NCBI GenBank assembly: GCA_011525695.1
Contig: WYBX01000096.1
Coordinates: forward strand, 1-64,000
DNA: 64,000 bases
DNA from: Verrucomicrobiia bacterium
Lineage (GTDB): Bacteria; Verrucomicrobiota; Verrucomicrobiia; Opitutales; Opitutaceae
Direction of reading: 5' to 3'
The position numbers and the translations under genes are program-made. Each line of letters opens with the position of its first letter. The first letter of the stretch is position 1. A model generated the notes under the pieces. The model ran no database searches, had not been told where the DNA came from, and saw nothing but the letters and a program-made list of their open reading frames with translations. Shown here in pieces: positions 25,120 to 34,941 of this stretch.

Positions 25120-27990
25120 GTGAAAATCTCCCCGGTCCCCCTCCTCCTGCTCTGCCTTCCCTCCCTGTTCGCAGCCCCCACCAGCGCACCGGCCGTGTCG
25201 GCTGACTCGTCCGGTTCCCACGGCTTCGAGTTCGTCCGGAACATCGGCGGCATCGTCGAATACCGGCTGCCGGTGAACGACCTCAACGTGCTGCTGATCG
25301 AGGACCATTCCGCACCTGTGCTCACGTTCATGGTCACCTACCGGGTGGGTTCGCGCAACGAGGTGACCGGCACCACCGGCGCCACCCACCTGCTCGAGCA
25401 CCTCATGTTCAAGGGTTCGAAGAATTTCCATGCCGGAATCGGCAAGGGCTTCGACACGCTCATGGACCGGGTCGGCGGCATCAACAACGCCACCACCTGG
25501 CTCGATCGCACCAACTATTACGAGATCCTCTCCAGCAATCACCTCGAACTGGCCGTCCAACTCGAGGCGGATCGGATGCGCAACCTTCTCCTGCGCGAGG
25601 AGGATCGGCAGCCCGAGATGACCGTCGTTCGCAATGAATTCGAGCGCGGCGAGAACGATCCCCTGGAATCGCTCGACAAGGAAATCACCGCCGCCGCCTT
25701 CATCGCCCACCCGTACCACCACTCCACCATTGGCTGGCGCTCCGACATCGAGAAGGTCTCGATCGAAAAGCTGCGCGAATTCTACGACACCTTTTACTGG
25801 CCGAACAACGCCACCATCTCGGTCATCGGCGACTTCCAGCCGAACGTCGCCCTCGATCTCATCGGCCGGCACTTCGGCGCGATTCCGCGAGCGCCCCACC
25901 CGATCCCCCAGGTCTACACCGAGGAGCCACCACAAACCGGCCCGCGCCGCGTCGTCGTCCGGCGGCCGGGCGAAGTTGGCGTCGTCCAAGTCGCGTTCAA
26001 GGTGCCGCACGCCCGCCACACCGATCACGCCCCGCTCGACGTCCTCGCAGCGGTCCTCAGCACCGGGAAGACCAGCCGGTTCTATCGCGCCATGATTGAC
26101 ACGAACCTGGCCATCAGCGCGAACGCCGGAAAGGGCTTCTTCCATGACGACACGCTTTTCACGGTGAACGCCATGCTCGCCCCCGGCACAACGCACCAGA
26201 AGGCCGAACAGACGCTGCTCGCCGAAATCGCGCAGGTTCAGGACTCCGGCGTGACGCCGGCCGAAGTCGGCCGCGCAATCAACAAGCTCCTCGCCGGGAT
26301 CGCCTACGGCCGGGATGGTTCCTTTGCCATCGCCGGCCAGATCAACGAGGCCATTGCGGTCGGCGACTGGACGCTTTACCTGACCCTGCTCGACAAGATC
26401 AAGGCGGTGACGCCCGCCGACGTCCAGCGCGTCGCCAAGGCATACCTGGTCGAGGACCAGGGAACCACCGGCTGGTTTATCCCGCAGCCGGAGCCGGCGG
26501 CGGAGCCCACCAGGGTCGGTGGTGGCGACGAATGCTTCGGAACCGGAGCCCTCGCCCGCAGTGATCAGCGGCAGATGCCGCCGGGTTCGAGCCGCGGCCC
26601 GCATTATTATCGCGATCCGGCGGAACCGGTGTCCGCTCGATCGACCAGTCGGCTGGCCGCGAACCTGCCGCGGCAGCCCTCTGGCCCGCCAGCGCCGGCA
26701 GGTGGCGGAACGCTTGTGGCCCCGAAGGTCCAACGCCGCACCGTGGCGGGAGTCGACGTGCTCACGTTGAAAACCTCGATCGAGGATGTCGTCACGATTC
26801 GCGGCGTGGTCGGCGCCGGCGATGTATTCAATCCACCGGGTCAATCGGCGATCGCGGATCTCACGGCCGGGATGCTGGACAAGGGCACCGCCGGACGGGA
26901 CAAGTTTGCGCTGGCCGAGGTGCTGGAACAGGTGGGCGCCACGCTGAATTTCGGCACGGGCTCGCACACGCTGAACTTCACCGCGAAATGCCTCCGGCAG
27001 GATCTGCCGCTGGTACTGGCGCTGCTGGCCGAACAGCTGCGCTCCCCGCGTTTTGATCCCGTCGAATTCGACAAGCTCAAGCAGCAGTTCATCGGCCGGC
27101 ACAAACGCCAGATGGAGGATACCGGCTACCGGGCGGAGACCGCCTTCCTGCGCGCCATCTTTCCCGATGGTCACCCCAACCGGCCACCGGCGGATGACCA
27201 ATACCTGGCGGACATCCAGCGCGCGACTCTCGACGAAGTGAAGGCGTTCCACGCAGCCAATTATGGACCGGCCGCAGCCCGGCTCGTGGCCGTCGGTGAT
27301 CTCGACGACGCCGCCATCGACAACGCGGTGCGGGAGGCATTCACCGGCTGGCGGGGCGGACGTCCGATTCCGCCGGCGCCCAAGGCTGCCGGAGCTGCCA
27401 TCGCCCGACTGGAACGCGTGATGATGCCAGGGAAGACCAGCGTGTCCTATGTCGTGGGACAGCCCTCCGGACTCCGCTACGCCGACCCTGAGTACCAGGC
27501 CTTGAACTTCGGAACCGCCGTGCTCGGGAGCGGCTTCTTCTCCGCCCGGCTCCTCGACATCATCCGCAACCGCGAGGGACTCACCTATGGCATCGGCGCC
27601 ACACTCAGTGCCGACACGTACACGGACGGCGCCTGGTATATCGAGGGCACGTTCTCACCGGAATTGCTTCCCCAGGGAGTCGCCTCGGTCCAGCGCGAGC
27701 TCCAGCGCTTCCACGACGAGGGGTTGAGCGCGGAGGAACTCGCCAATTTCAAAGTCACGCTGACCGGCACCTACAAGGTGGCGCTGTCCACGACCGGGGG
27801 ACTGGCCAATGCCCTGCTGAATGCCCTGCAGCGCGGATACGGTCCCGAATGGATCGACGACTATCCACAGAAAATCGAGGCGCTGACGCTCGCGCAGGTG
27901 AATGAAGCCATCAGGAAATTCCTGAAACCGGATGCCATGGTGCGGGTGATGGCTGGAACGCTGCCGGCCGAAATGGCCGTGGGACCCTGA
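25120..27990 (+). CDS. secreted M16 family zinc metallopeptidase, two-domain
   Basis: This 956-residue protein starts at a GTG, giving a clear signal peptide (VKISPVPLLLLCLPSLFAA). The N-terminal M16 domain has the inverted zinc motif HLLEH at 90-94 and the third ligand Glu173 in VRNEFERG, so it is catalytically complete. The C-terminal half (about 555-956) is a second M16 repeat without HxxEH, as in processing-peptidase pairs. A Gly/Pro/Arg-rich linker of about 75 residues (about 480-555) joins the halves and is much less conserved-looking than either. It probably degrades peptides in the periplasm. It stands alone between two repeat elements. Confidence 0.92.
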   Translation: MKISPVPLLLLCLPSLFAAPTSAPAVSADSSGSHGFEFVRNIGGIVEYRLPVNDLNVLLIEDHSAPVLTFMVTYRVGSRNEVTGTTGATHLLEHLMFKGSKNFHAGIGKGFDTLMDRVGGINNATTWLDRTNYYEILSSNHLELAVQLEADRMRNLLLREEDRQPEMTVVRNEFERGENDPLESLDKEITAAAFIAHPYHHSTIGWRSDIEKVSIEKLREFYDTFYWPNNATISVIGDFQPNVALDLIGRHFGAIPRAPHPIPQVYTEEPPQTGPRRVVVRRPGEVGVVQVAFKVPHARHTDHAPLDVLAAVLSTGKTSRFYRAMIDTNLAISANAGKGFFHDDTLFTVNAMLAPGTTHQKAEQTLLAEIAQVQDSGVTPAEVGRAINKLLAGIAYGRDGSFAIAGQINEAIAVGDWTLYLTLLDKIKAVTPADVQRVAKAYLVEDQGTTGWFIPQPEPAAEPTRVGGGDECFGTGALARSDQRQMPPGSSRGPHYYRDPAEPVSARSTSRLAANLPRQPSGPPAPAGGGTLVAPKVQRRTVAGVDVLTLKTSIEDVVTIRGVVGAGDVFNPPGQSAIADLTAGMLDKGTAGRDKFALAEVLEQVGATLNFGTGSHTLNFTAKCLRQDLPLVLALLAEQLRSPRFDPVEFDKLKQQFIGRHKRQMEDTGYRAETAFLRAIFPDGHPNRPPADDQYLADIQRATLDEVKAFHAANYGPAAARLVAVGDLDDAAIDNAVREAFTGWRGGRPIPPAPKAAGAAIARLERVMMPGKTSVSYVVGQPSGLRYADPEYQALNFGTAVLGSGFFSARLLDIIRNREGLTYGIGATLSADTYTDGAWYIEGTFSPELLPQGVASVQRELQRFHDEGLSAEELANFKVTLTGTYKVALSTTGGLANALLNALQRGYGPEWIDDYPQKIEALTLAQVNEAIRKFLKPDAMVRVMAGTLPAEMAVGP

Positions 27991-28040
27991 GTTGGCGTAC
28001 GGGCAGGACTGCGACCGGCTGCGCATCTGAATTGTCGCGA

Positions 28041-28067
28041 AGGCGCAGGCAAGACTGCGCCCCTACG
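28041..28067 (-). repeat. dispersed repeat, family B, single copy
   Basis: Read on the minus strand this is CGTAGGGGCGCAGTCTTGCC followed by TGCGCCT. It matches, with one or two changes, the unit repeated three times in tandem at 47304-47443. It lies in the 280-bp gap after the M16 gene, which holds nothing else recognisable. Confidence 0.7.
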
Positions 28068-28269
28068 AATCCAGGTTTGATTCCACGGCGCTGGACACCG
28101 GTGGCCAAGTGGCCACGGCGTCCGCAGCGGCGATCCGTTCTGAAACGTCTTCCAGCTCCCAAGACCAACTCCCACTATTGCAAATTGCAGCCGATACGAA
28201 TGTAGGAGACACCCCATGGGTTAGCTTTGACCCCAACCCGGCAACGGTTCACATGCTCAGTTGCGCCTG

Positions 28270-28578
28270 ATGAACGTCGATCTCAGTCCAGTCTGGAAGG
28301 CAATTGAACCGTTGTGGAGGACTGTCCAGCAGCTCTTCGGTGAACACCACTTCATCACGATCGTCTGCGCCTTCTTCGTGCTGATGATGACATTGAGCTG
28401 CTACCGGTTCCTGCGCAGCATCAGCCCCGCACTCGTCGCAGTCATCTGCCTGCTGGTCGTCGGCATCCTCCTCATGCACTGGACGGCGACCCGGACGGAA
28501 CCGGCAATCCTGACCCCCTTCATCGACTGGCTGGCTCCGTTCTTCCCCGTCGCTCCCCCGCCGGCACCCTCACGCTGA
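28270..28578 (+). CDS. small membrane protein of unknown function
   Basis: This 102-residue protein has two predicted transmembrane helices (about 33-52 and 60-78) and a Pro-rich C-terminal tail. No family was recognised. The start is the ATG at 28270; an in-frame TTG lies three codons upstream. It precedes, by 40 bp on the same strand, a small outer-membrane-like protein, so the two may be co-transcribed. Confidence 0.6.
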   Translation: MNVDLSPVWKAIEPLWRTVQQLFGEHHFITIVCAFFVLMMTLSCYRFLRSISPALVAVICLLVVGILLMHWTATRTEPAILTPFIDWLAPFFPVAPPPAPSR

Positions 28579-28618
28579 GGAACCTCGCGCCGGATTCGCT
28601 GACCGTGGCCGGAACTCG

Positions 28619-29083
28619 ATGTTGTTCCGCGCCGCCTTCACCCTTGGCTCGATCGCCCTGGCGGCCACGGCCGCCGCCGCCCCCTCGTGGCATCTGAACG
28701 TCCAGACCTACAGTTTTCACGAGCATACGACCGAAACAGAACTGCACAACACCACGCCCGGGCTCGGGCTGATCCGGCGCCAGGCGAACTGGCTCGCCGG
28801 TGCAGGCGTCTTCCGGAACAGTGTCGGCCGCTGGGCGGGCTACGGCTATGGCGGTTATCAGTTTCCCATCGCCCAATTGCCGGCTGGGGCGCTCCGTCTC
28901 GGCGGCATCGCCGGGGTGACGCACCATTATGAATTCAATGACGGCGGGCCCGTGCCGCTCGGCGCGGCGGTCCTCACGGTTCCCATCATGCGCCGGCTTT
29001 CAATCGATCTGGTCGGAATTCCACGAATCGAAGGTGCGACCTACAACACGCTGAACCTCTCGCTGTCGTGGCAATTCTGGTGA
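28619..29083 (+). CDS. small putative outer-membrane beta-barrel protein
   Basis: This 154-residue protein begins with a signal peptide (about residues 1-21, ending AAAAP). The rest shows alternating hydrophobic/polar strands rich in Gly and Tyr (GYGYGGYQF) and ends in an aromatic residue (SLSWQFW), the usual outer-membrane insertion signal. Length and pattern fit an eight-stranded barrel such as PagL/PagP-like enzymes. No catalytic signature was identified, so the function is unknown. Confidence 0.6.
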   Translation: MLFRAAFTLGSIALAATAAAAPSWHLNVQTYSFHEHTTETELHNTTPGLGLIRRQANWLAGAGVFRNSVGRWAGYGYGGYQFPIAQLPAGALRLGGIAGVTHHYEFNDGGPVPLGAAVLTVPIMRRLSIDLVGIPRIEGATYNTLNLSLSWQFW

Positions 29084-29204
29084 TGATTGCATGGGGCGCA
29101 ATGGCAGCTCCCAGGAAGCGGCGGACGCTTAGGCTGCAATCGACTGACGAAAGAACTGACCGCAGCGAATCCGTTGCGCCGAAATAGTCAACGACCCGCT
29201 TAGC

Positions 29205-30353
29205 CTACGCGTCGCGCAGACCGGGATGATGCCGGATCCATGCCTGCAGCACCCAGCCAATCGCCATCCCGACCAGGTAGCCGTACGGCAGGGCGACGGC
29301 ACACAAGCCGGTGACAAAAACAATCATCCATTCGCTGCGCTCCAGCCCCGCATCGCGCACGCGGCGCAGCAGCGCGAGACCTTCGAAGAACAGCAGCACG
29401 CCGAGCACCGCCTTCGGGAAGAGCTGCACGACCCGGTCGAAGCTCCCGCTGAGAAACAGTCCCACGCCGAGAAAACACGCACCGTAGATCACGACGGATC
29501 CCCCGGTTCGCGCGCCGAACGCATAGTGGCCCGCCATGCCACCACTGCCATGGCACACGGGCACGCCGCCGAAGAATGGCGCGACGAGGTTCATCACCGC
29601 ATACGTCAGCCCGAGCTTGCGCACTCCCGGTGCGCGCTCGGGAAAATAGTCCGCGGCCAGCCGTTCGGTCGCCAGCAGCGAATTGCCGAGCGACAAGGGC
29701 AGTTGCGGCAGGGCGAGCAGCAGCAGACCCGCCCAGACCTCCGCCCACTGCGGAACCCGCGGTTCCGGAAGACGCCACCCTGCGCCGCTGACCAGCCCGC
29801 CGGCGTCGAGATCGAAGACCGCCGCGTAAAGCAGGCCGAGCCCGATGACCAGCAGCCCCGCGGGCCAGCGCCGGTGCCCCCAGAAGCCAAGCACGATGGC
29901 AAAAGCAGCCGCGGCGAGCACGTATCCGGCCAGCCCCTCCGCGGCGATGAAGTTCCTCCCCGCCAGGAGCGCGAGTTGCAGGCCGAGCCCAAACTGCACG
30001 CCTCGCACCACTGCGTGGGGAATCACCCGCGCCAGCCAGCCGAGCAGGCCGGTCAGCGCCAGCACCAGCACGAGCGCCCCAATCGCCAGGCCGCCGCCGA
30101 AGAGCGTGGCCGCATCGGCCTGCTGGGCGATGACGAGTGCCGCCATTGCCTTGAGCGGCTGCACGGGCATCGGCATCCGGTAAGCGAGCCCGGTGGCGAT
30201 TTGCAGCGCACCAAACACGATCAGCACGCTGGCGGCATCGAGCCGCGCCGCGACAATCATCGCCGCGATCAACGGCAAATCGGTCCCGAGATCTCCGCAA
30301 CAGCCGGCAAGCTCGTGACGATCAAACCGGATCCGGGCGGACGAGGTTTTCAT
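29205..30353 (-). CDS. MOT1-type molybdate/sulfate transporter
   Basis: This 382-residue protein has about ten transmembrane segments. Two family motifs are clear: PMPVQPLKAMAA at about 60-71, and VCHGSGGMAGHYAFGARTGG at about 270-290, the latter diagnostic of the MOT1 group related to SulP transporters. Known members import molybdate with high affinity. The gene follows a sulfatase gene by 73 bp on the same strand. A role in handling sulfate released by that enzyme is an alternative suggested only by context. Confidence 0.85.
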   Translation of the reverse strand: MKTSSARIRFDRHELAGCCGDLGTDLPLIAAMIVAARLDAASVLIVFGALQIATGLAYRMPMPVQPLKAMAALVIAQQADAATLFGGGLAIGALVLVLALTGLLGWLARVIPHAVVRGVQFGLGLQLALLAGRNFIAAEGLAGYVLAAAAFAIVLGFWGHRRWPAGLLVIGLGLLYAAVFDLDAGGLVSGAGWRLPEPRVPQWAEVWAGLLLLALPQLPLSLGNSLLATERLAADYFPERAPGVRKLGLTYAVMNLVAPFFGGVPVCHGSGGMAGHYAFGARTGGSVVIYGACFLGVGLFLSGSFDRVVQLFPKAVLGVLLFFEGLALLRRVRDAGLERSEWMIVFVTGLCAVALPYGYLVGMAIGWVLQAWIRHHPGLRDA

Positions 30354-30426
30354 TCGGCAGGGCCCGCAGGTAAGCGGCCGGCGGGCGGGCGAACGAGTTC
30401 AAAATCCGCCGGTCGCCGCACTCCGC

Positions 30427-31947
30427 TCATTCATATTCCCATTTGTGCACCCAGGGATCGCGCGTCGCGACCTGGAAGGCTTTCAGCTTCGCGATCAGCT
30501 CGCGCTTGATCCCGGCGTGCGCCGGATCGTCCGCGAGGTTCCGCACCTCGTGCGGATCAGCCGCGAGATCGTAGAGTTCGAATTCCGGCCGGTGCAGAAA
30601 CGCCTCGACCCGCCGGTGGCCATACACCTCCCGGCCCGCCCGCTGCACGCTGATCCAGGTGGGCGACTGGATCAGGTCGCGTGCAAATGGATACGTGAGC
30701 CCGGCGGCCAGGTTGTGGATCAGCTTGAACTGCCGCCCACGCACGACGCGCATCGGGTAGTACATCGTCACCTCGTGGAGCGTGTGCGAGGCGTAGATCT
30801 CGTCCCAGCCCTCGAGCGGCGCCCCTTCCAGCCCGGCGCGGAACGAGCGCCCGTCAAACGGCCCGTCCGCCGGCAGCGCCCCGGCCGCATCGAGCAGCGT
30901 GGGTGTCAGATCCGCCCAGGTCACCATGGCCGACTGCACTGAGCCCGGCCGGCGATGCCCGGGAGCGCGGACAATGCAGGGCAGTCGCATCCCGGGTTCG
31001 TAGAGCGTTGTCTTGGCGCCCGGAAAGGCCGCGCCGTTGTCCGAGATGTAAACCACCAGGGTCTTTTCCGCCAACTTCGTCTCATCGAGAATCTGCAGCA
31101 GCCGGCCCACTCCCTGGTCGAGCCGCGAAACCGATTGATAATACTCCGCGAGTTCGGCGCGGGTTTCCGGCGTGTCGGGCAGGTATTCTGGAACCTGCAC
31201 CTCGTCCAGCCGGTAGACCACGGGGGTGATTTCAGGATACCCCGCCGGCCGGTTGCCGAACGAGTTTGGCTTCGGGTAGGTCTCGAACGTCGGCCGGCCA
31301 TTGGGCAGCACGGCGTTCGCGCGGTGCGGGTCGTCGGTCGCGTAATAGAGGAAGAAGGGCCGCGAATCCCGGGCGCTCAGGAAATCGCGCGTGCGCTCCG
31401 CCATCTCGACGGGACTCCGGCCGAGGCTCGCGGGATCGTTCGCGGCCCCGCCCGAAAGGATGGTCTGGAACGCATAGGCCGACTCCGGGCCCACGTGGAA
31501 CTTCCCCACCCGCGCCGTCCGGTACCCGGCGTCCGCCAGGTACATCGGCAGGCTCTTCGTGCCGGCGAACGACTGGAAATGATGCACGTCGTGCTGCAGC
31601 CCGTACATGCCATTCCGATGGTTCTGCTGCCCGGTCAGGATGACCGAACGCGACGGGCTGCAACTTGCCGTCGTGCAGAACGCGTGGGTGAATCGCGTGC
31701 CCTCCGCCGCCAGCCGATCCAGGTTCGGCGTCCTGATCACCCGGTTGCCGTAACAGCCCAGCGCATCCGTGCCGTGATCGTCGGAGACGATCAGGACGAT
31801 GTTTGGCCGCGTCGTCGCCGCCGGGCCCGGCGCCGCGGACGCGGATAAGCCCCCCAGCCAGACCGGTGCCAGCAGCGCGAGCGCGAGCCAGGCTGGGATG
31901 CCGGCCGCGGTTGCTTCCTTCGACTGCCTCATTCGAAAATTGCCCAT
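30427..31947 (-). CDS. secreted sulfatase (S1 family)
   Basis: This protein of about 506 residues has a signal peptide (hydrophobic stretch about 17-39). The type I sulfatase active site is present: NIVLIVSDDHG with the metal-binding Asp pair at 56-57, and CSPSR at 96-100, in which Cys96 would be converted to formylglycine. It is also related to sulfatase subfamilies acting on glycosaminoglycans and sulfated sugars. The start is uncertain: ATG codons at 31956, 31947 and 31932 all give a signal peptide. The one at 31947 is preferred for a GGGA upstream. It probably desulfates polysaccharide; the substrate is unknown. Confidence 0.9.
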   Translation of the reverse strand: MGNFRMRQSKEATAAGIPAWLALALLAPVWLGGLSASAAPGPAATTRPNIVLIVSDDHGTDALGCYGNRVIRTPNLDRLAAEGTRFTHAFCTTASCSPSRSVILTGQQNHRNGMYGLQHDVHHFQSFAGTKSLPMYLADAGYRTARVGKFHVGPESAYAFQTILSGGAANDPASLGRSPVEMAERTRDFLSARDSRPFFLYYATDDPHRANAVLPNGRPTFETYPKPNSFGNRPAGYPEITPVVYRLDEVQVPEYLPDTPETRAELAEYYQSVSRLDQGVGRLLQILDETKLAEKTLVVYISDNGAAFPGAKTTLYEPGMRLPCIVRAPGHRRPGSVQSAMVTWADLTPTLLDAAGALPADGPFDGRSFRAGLEGAPLEGWDEIYASHTLHEVTMYYPMRVVRGRQFKLIHNLAAGLTYPFARDLIQSPTWISVQRAGREVYGHRRVEAFLHRPEFELYDLAADPHEVRNLADDPAHAGIKRELIAKLKAFQVATRDPWVHKWEYE

Positions 31948-32148
31948 GAGCTTCATTCCCGCCGATGGTGCGACCTGCGGCGGTCGAGGCGAGTTTTCCT
32001 TGAGCGGTTCGTTGAACCGCCATTGATGGGGAATGCGGCATCCCCGGCCACCACAATTCGGATTGCCGGCCCACCTCATGGGGGATGCAGCGCCCCCGCC
32101 GCGTGGCGATGATTGAAGTACGGCGCTGGCTAGCGACGATCACGCCCC

Positions 32149-32290
32149 GAAGCGCCAACGGCGCGACCTCATCGCAGCCTGGGCCAGCGGCCCAGGAATG
32201 TCGTTGGACGTCGTGGAGGGCTGAAAGCCCGATCCATCGGCACCGAGGTCCGAATCAATTAATCGGGCCTTCAGCCCTGAGATTCTTCGG
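32149..32290 (+). repeat. dispersed palindromic repeat, family A, copy 2
   Basis: This is the most complete copy. GCGCC-AAC-GGCGC is followed by the perfect stem CCTGGGCC-AGC-GGCCCAGG. Then come two long arms: AGGGCTGAAAGCCCGAT, and ATCGGGCCTTCAGCCCT about 40 bp later, complementary apart from one mismatch. It sits between the sulfatase start and the response regulator stop codon. Confidence 0.85.
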
Positions 32291-32324
32291 AACGAGATTG
32301 CGCAGGGAACGAATCCCCGTGTCC

Positions 32325-33065
32325 TCAGTCGGACGCCGGTTCCGATCCCTGCGTCTCCACCCACCTCACCGCATGCCGAACCAGGGCGGTCGCATCCTTC
32401 AGCCCGAGCTTCTCCTTGATGTTCGCCCGGTGCACGTCGACCGTCTTCGGGCTCAGCCCGAGCTGCTGCGCGATGTCGCGCGTGCTCTTCCCGTTGCCGA
32501 CCAGCTGGAAGATTTCAAATTCCCGATCGCTCAGCTTCTCGATGGGTGAACTCGAACCGCGCGGCTTCCGCCCCGACATGCTGTCCAGGATCCGGGCCGA
32601 CACGCTGGGGCTGACATAGGCCTGGCCGCTGAGGACCTGCCGGATGGCCGCCAGCAGATTTTCCCCGCCGGCCTCCTTCATGATGTACCCGCGGGCCCCG
32701 GCCCGCAGCACGCGTTCGGCATAAATGGCCTCGTCGTGCATCGACACGACCAGCATTGGCAGCCCGGCGTGAATCGCCTGCACATCCTTGATGAACTCAA
32801 TTCCGCTCCGCCCGGGCATCGTGATGTCGGTCAGGATCAGGTCGGTGGGGACTTTCGCCAGAATCCGCAATGCCTCGCCGGGGTCCCCCGCCTCGCCACA
32901 GACCTGGATGTCCGGCTGCTTGTCGATCAGCTGGGCCAGCCCGGCGCGCATGAACGGATGATCGTCCACGATCAGGATCCGCTTGCGCGCCGCCGTCGCC
33001 GGCGGGACGGGCTGGGTCGCCGGCACGGCGCTGCGGGCAACAGGGACTTGGGGCTTCGGTTTCAT
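32325..33065 (-). CDS. NarL/FixJ-type response regulator
   Basis: This 246-residue protein has a receiver domain after a Pro-rich leader of about 27 residues (ILIVDDHPFMRAGL, phosphoacceptor Asp80 in ILTDITMPG). A LuxR-type HTH follows at about 175-235 (LSDREFEIFQLVGNGKSTRDIA, trimmed here, and LSPKTVDVHR). It is a DNA-binding transcription regulator. The start overlaps the stop codon of the upstream sensor kinase by 4 bp (ATGA), so the pair is translationally coupled. It is the last gene of a four-gene signalling cluster. Confidence 0.95.
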   Translation of the reverse strand: MKPKPQVPVARSAVPATQPVPPATAARKRILIVDDHPFMRAGLAQLIDKQPDIQVCGEAGDPGEALRILAKVPTDLILTDITMPGRSGIEFIKDVQAIHAGLPMLVVSMHDEAIYAERVLRAGARGYIMKEAGGENLLAAIRQVLSGQAYVSPSVSARILDSMSGRKPRGSSSPIEKLSDREFEIFQLVGNGKSTRDIAQQLGLSPKTVDVHRANIKEKLGLKDATALVRHAVRWVETQGSEPASD

Positions 33066-34489
33066 GGGTTCCGCCGCAACGTGCAGATGACAGCCACGCC
33101 CTTGCCGCGTTTTGACTCCACCGTCAACTCCGCGCCAATGCTGTTCGCGCGGTGACGCATCACCTGGAGCCCAATCCCCGAGGTGCGCGGCTGCTTTCCT
33201 CCCGCGGGCAGCCCCTTCCCGTCGTCCGCGACCCGCAGCGTGACCACACCCCCGCCGCGGGTGAGGCTGATGCTAATCTGCGTCGCCTCCGCGTGCTTGA
33301 GCGCGTTGCTGACCGCCTCCTGCGCAATCCGATAGAAGTGGCCGGCCGTCTCGTTTTCCTGCAGCACGAGTCCTTCGGTCCCCACGAATCGACACTGCAC
33401 GCGACCGATGCTCGAGGTGCGCTCCGCCAGCTCCGCCAGCGCCGCCTGGAGCCCGGCAGCATCCAGCATGAAGGCGGTCAGACCGTGCGCCAGCGCCCGG
33501 GTCTGCGTCACCGCCTCGCGCAGGAACCGGCCCATCAACGAGACCTGGTCGAGCAGTTCGGGATTCGATTGCACGAGGTCGGCCTTCAGCGACTGGCACA
33601 TGAATTCGATTGCGGTCAACTGCTGTCCCAGCCCGTCGTGCAAATCCTGGCCGATCCGCCGCTGCTCGCGATCACTGATGCTCAGGATCTCCTTTTCGAG
33701 CTGCTTGCGCTCCGTGATGTCGGAATTCGCGCCCGTCATCCGCTGTGGCGCGCCGGCGGCATCGCGGACGAGCAGCGCGCGGGAAAGGATCCAGCGATAC
33801 GAACCGTCCTTGTGGCGCAGCCGGTATTCGATGCTGAAAACCGTGTCCTTGCCGGAAAAGAACGACTGGAAGGCATTCTCGAGCCGCGCGGCATCCTCCG
33901 GGTGCACCCGTTCGCGCCACTCCTCGACGCGGTCGGCAATCTCGTCCGGCTGGAAGCCGAGAATCGCCTTCCATCGCGCGGAGAAATAGACTCGTTGCGT
34001 GGGGACTTCCCATTCCCAGACGCCATCGTTGGTGGCCCGGACGGCGGCGGCGAATCGCGCCTCGCTCTCCCGCAGGCTCTGCTGGGTGATCGCCAGCGCC
34101 CGTTCCCGCTCGATCGCCTCGATCGCCCGCCGCACGACGCCGGGCAGCAGATCCAGGAGCCCGGTGTCCTTCATCACATAGTCCAGCGCCCCCTGCTTCA
34201 TCACCTGGATGGCGACCTTCTCGTCACCCTGCCCGGTCACGACCAGGAACGGCACCGGCGCGTGCTCCTCCTTCAGCCGCTGGACGAGCGCACTGCCGCC
34301 GACCTCCTGCATCTTCAGGTCGAGCAGCATCAGGTCCGGCGTGTTCCGCTGCAGCCAGCCAAGCGCCGCCGCCCCGGACGACGCCGTGGCCACCTCGTAA
34401 CCCTCCGTCTCCAGGGCCTCCGCCATCAGGAGCAGCAATCCCTCATCGTCGTCGACGATGAGAATCTTCGCCGGCTTCGCAGCCCGCAT
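33062..34489 (-). CDS. receiver-PAS sensor histidine kinase, HisKA_3 type
   Basis: This 475-residue cytoplasmic protein has an N-terminal receiver domain (phosphoacceptor Asp57), a PAS domain (about 140-260, with GSYRWILSRALL), a HisKA_3 dimerisation domain with His284 (QDLHDGLGQQL) and an HATPase domain ending in GIGLQVMRHRA. HisKA_3 kinases pair with NarL-type regulators, which fits the next gene. The receiver at the front suggests input by phosphotransfer from the upstream kinase. The start MRAAKPAKILIVDDD overlaps the preceding gene's stop codon. Confidence 0.94.
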   Translation of the reverse strand: MRAAKPAKILIVDDDEGLLLLMAEALETEGYEVATASSGAAALGWLQRNTPDLMLLDLKMQEVGGSALVQRLKEEHAPVPFLVVTGQGDEKVAIQVMKQGALDYVMKDTGLLDLLPGVVRRAIEAIERERALAITQQSLRESEARFAAAVRATNDGVWEWEVPTQRVYFSARWKAILGFQPDEIADRVEEWRERVHPEDAARLENAFQSFFSGKDTVFSIEYRLRHKDGSYRWILSRALLVRDAAGAPQRMTGANSDITERKQLEKEILSISDREQRRIGQDLHDGLGQQLTAIEFMCQSLKADLVQSNPELLDQVSLMGRFLREAVTQTRALAHGLTAFMLDAAGLQAALAELAERTSSIGRVQCRFVGTEGLVLQENETAGHFYRIAQEAVSNALKHAEATQISISLTRGGGVVTLRVADDGKGLPAGGKQPRTSGIGLQVMRHRANSIGAELTVESKRGKGVAVICTLRRNP

Positions 34490-34941
34490 CAGGAACGGGA
34501 CTCGGACATGGCGGGCAGCAGCAGGAGGGTGACGAACATCCCGAGGCGACGGATCGCCTCGGCAAACTTTTCGTAGTCCACCGGCTTCTGCACATACACG
34601 CTGCACCCGAGCTGGTGGCAGCGTTCCACCTCCCGCTGGTCGTCGGTCGTCGTGAGCATGATGACCGGGATCTTGCGCAGTTCCGAATCCGCCTTCAGCC
34701 GGCGCAACACTTCGATGCCATCGACTTTCGGCATCCGGATATCCAGCAGGATCAGGTACACCTCGCCCGGATGCCGAAGCCGGGATCCGTCTCGCTCGAA
34801 GAAAAAGTCGAGCACCGCCTGCCCGTCGCGGAAATGCTGGATCCGGTTGTTCAAACCCGCCGATTCGAGATTTTCCCGGACGAGGATGGCGTGGCCTTCG
34901 TCGTCATCGACAATCAGGATGATGGGCGCCTGCTTCTTCAT
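34489..34941 (-). CDS. single-domain response regulator (Rcp1-like)
   Basis: This 150-residue protein is a stand-alone receiver. ILIVDDDEGHAILVRENL starts the domain, the phosphoacceptor is Asp67 in ILLDIRMPKVDG, and the conserved Lys is in YVQKPVD. The length and the H-A-I-L pattern resemble Rcp1, the regulator of phytochrome-like kinases, which also pairs with a kinase like the one upstream. There is no output domain, so it probably relays phosphate to other proteins. Starts and stops overlap both neighbours. Confidence 0.94.
   Translation of the reverse strand: MKKQAPIILIVDDDEGHAILVRENLESAGLNNRIQHFRDGQAVLDFFFERDGSRLRHPGEVYLILLDIRMPKVDGIEVLRRLKADSELRKIPVIMLTTTDDQREVERCHQLGCSVYVQKPVDYEKFAEAIRRLGMFVTLLLLPAMSESRS

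Noticed and set aside
26480..26720. frameshift in the M16 peptidase linker
   Set aside because: The linker looks unlike the flanking domains, but the frame stays open throughout and both domains continue in the same frame, so a natural linker is simpler.
25111..27252. 713-residue open frame antisense to the M16 peptidase
   Set aside because: It has no recognisable domain and its start and stop simply track the peptidase gene; it is a mirror frame.
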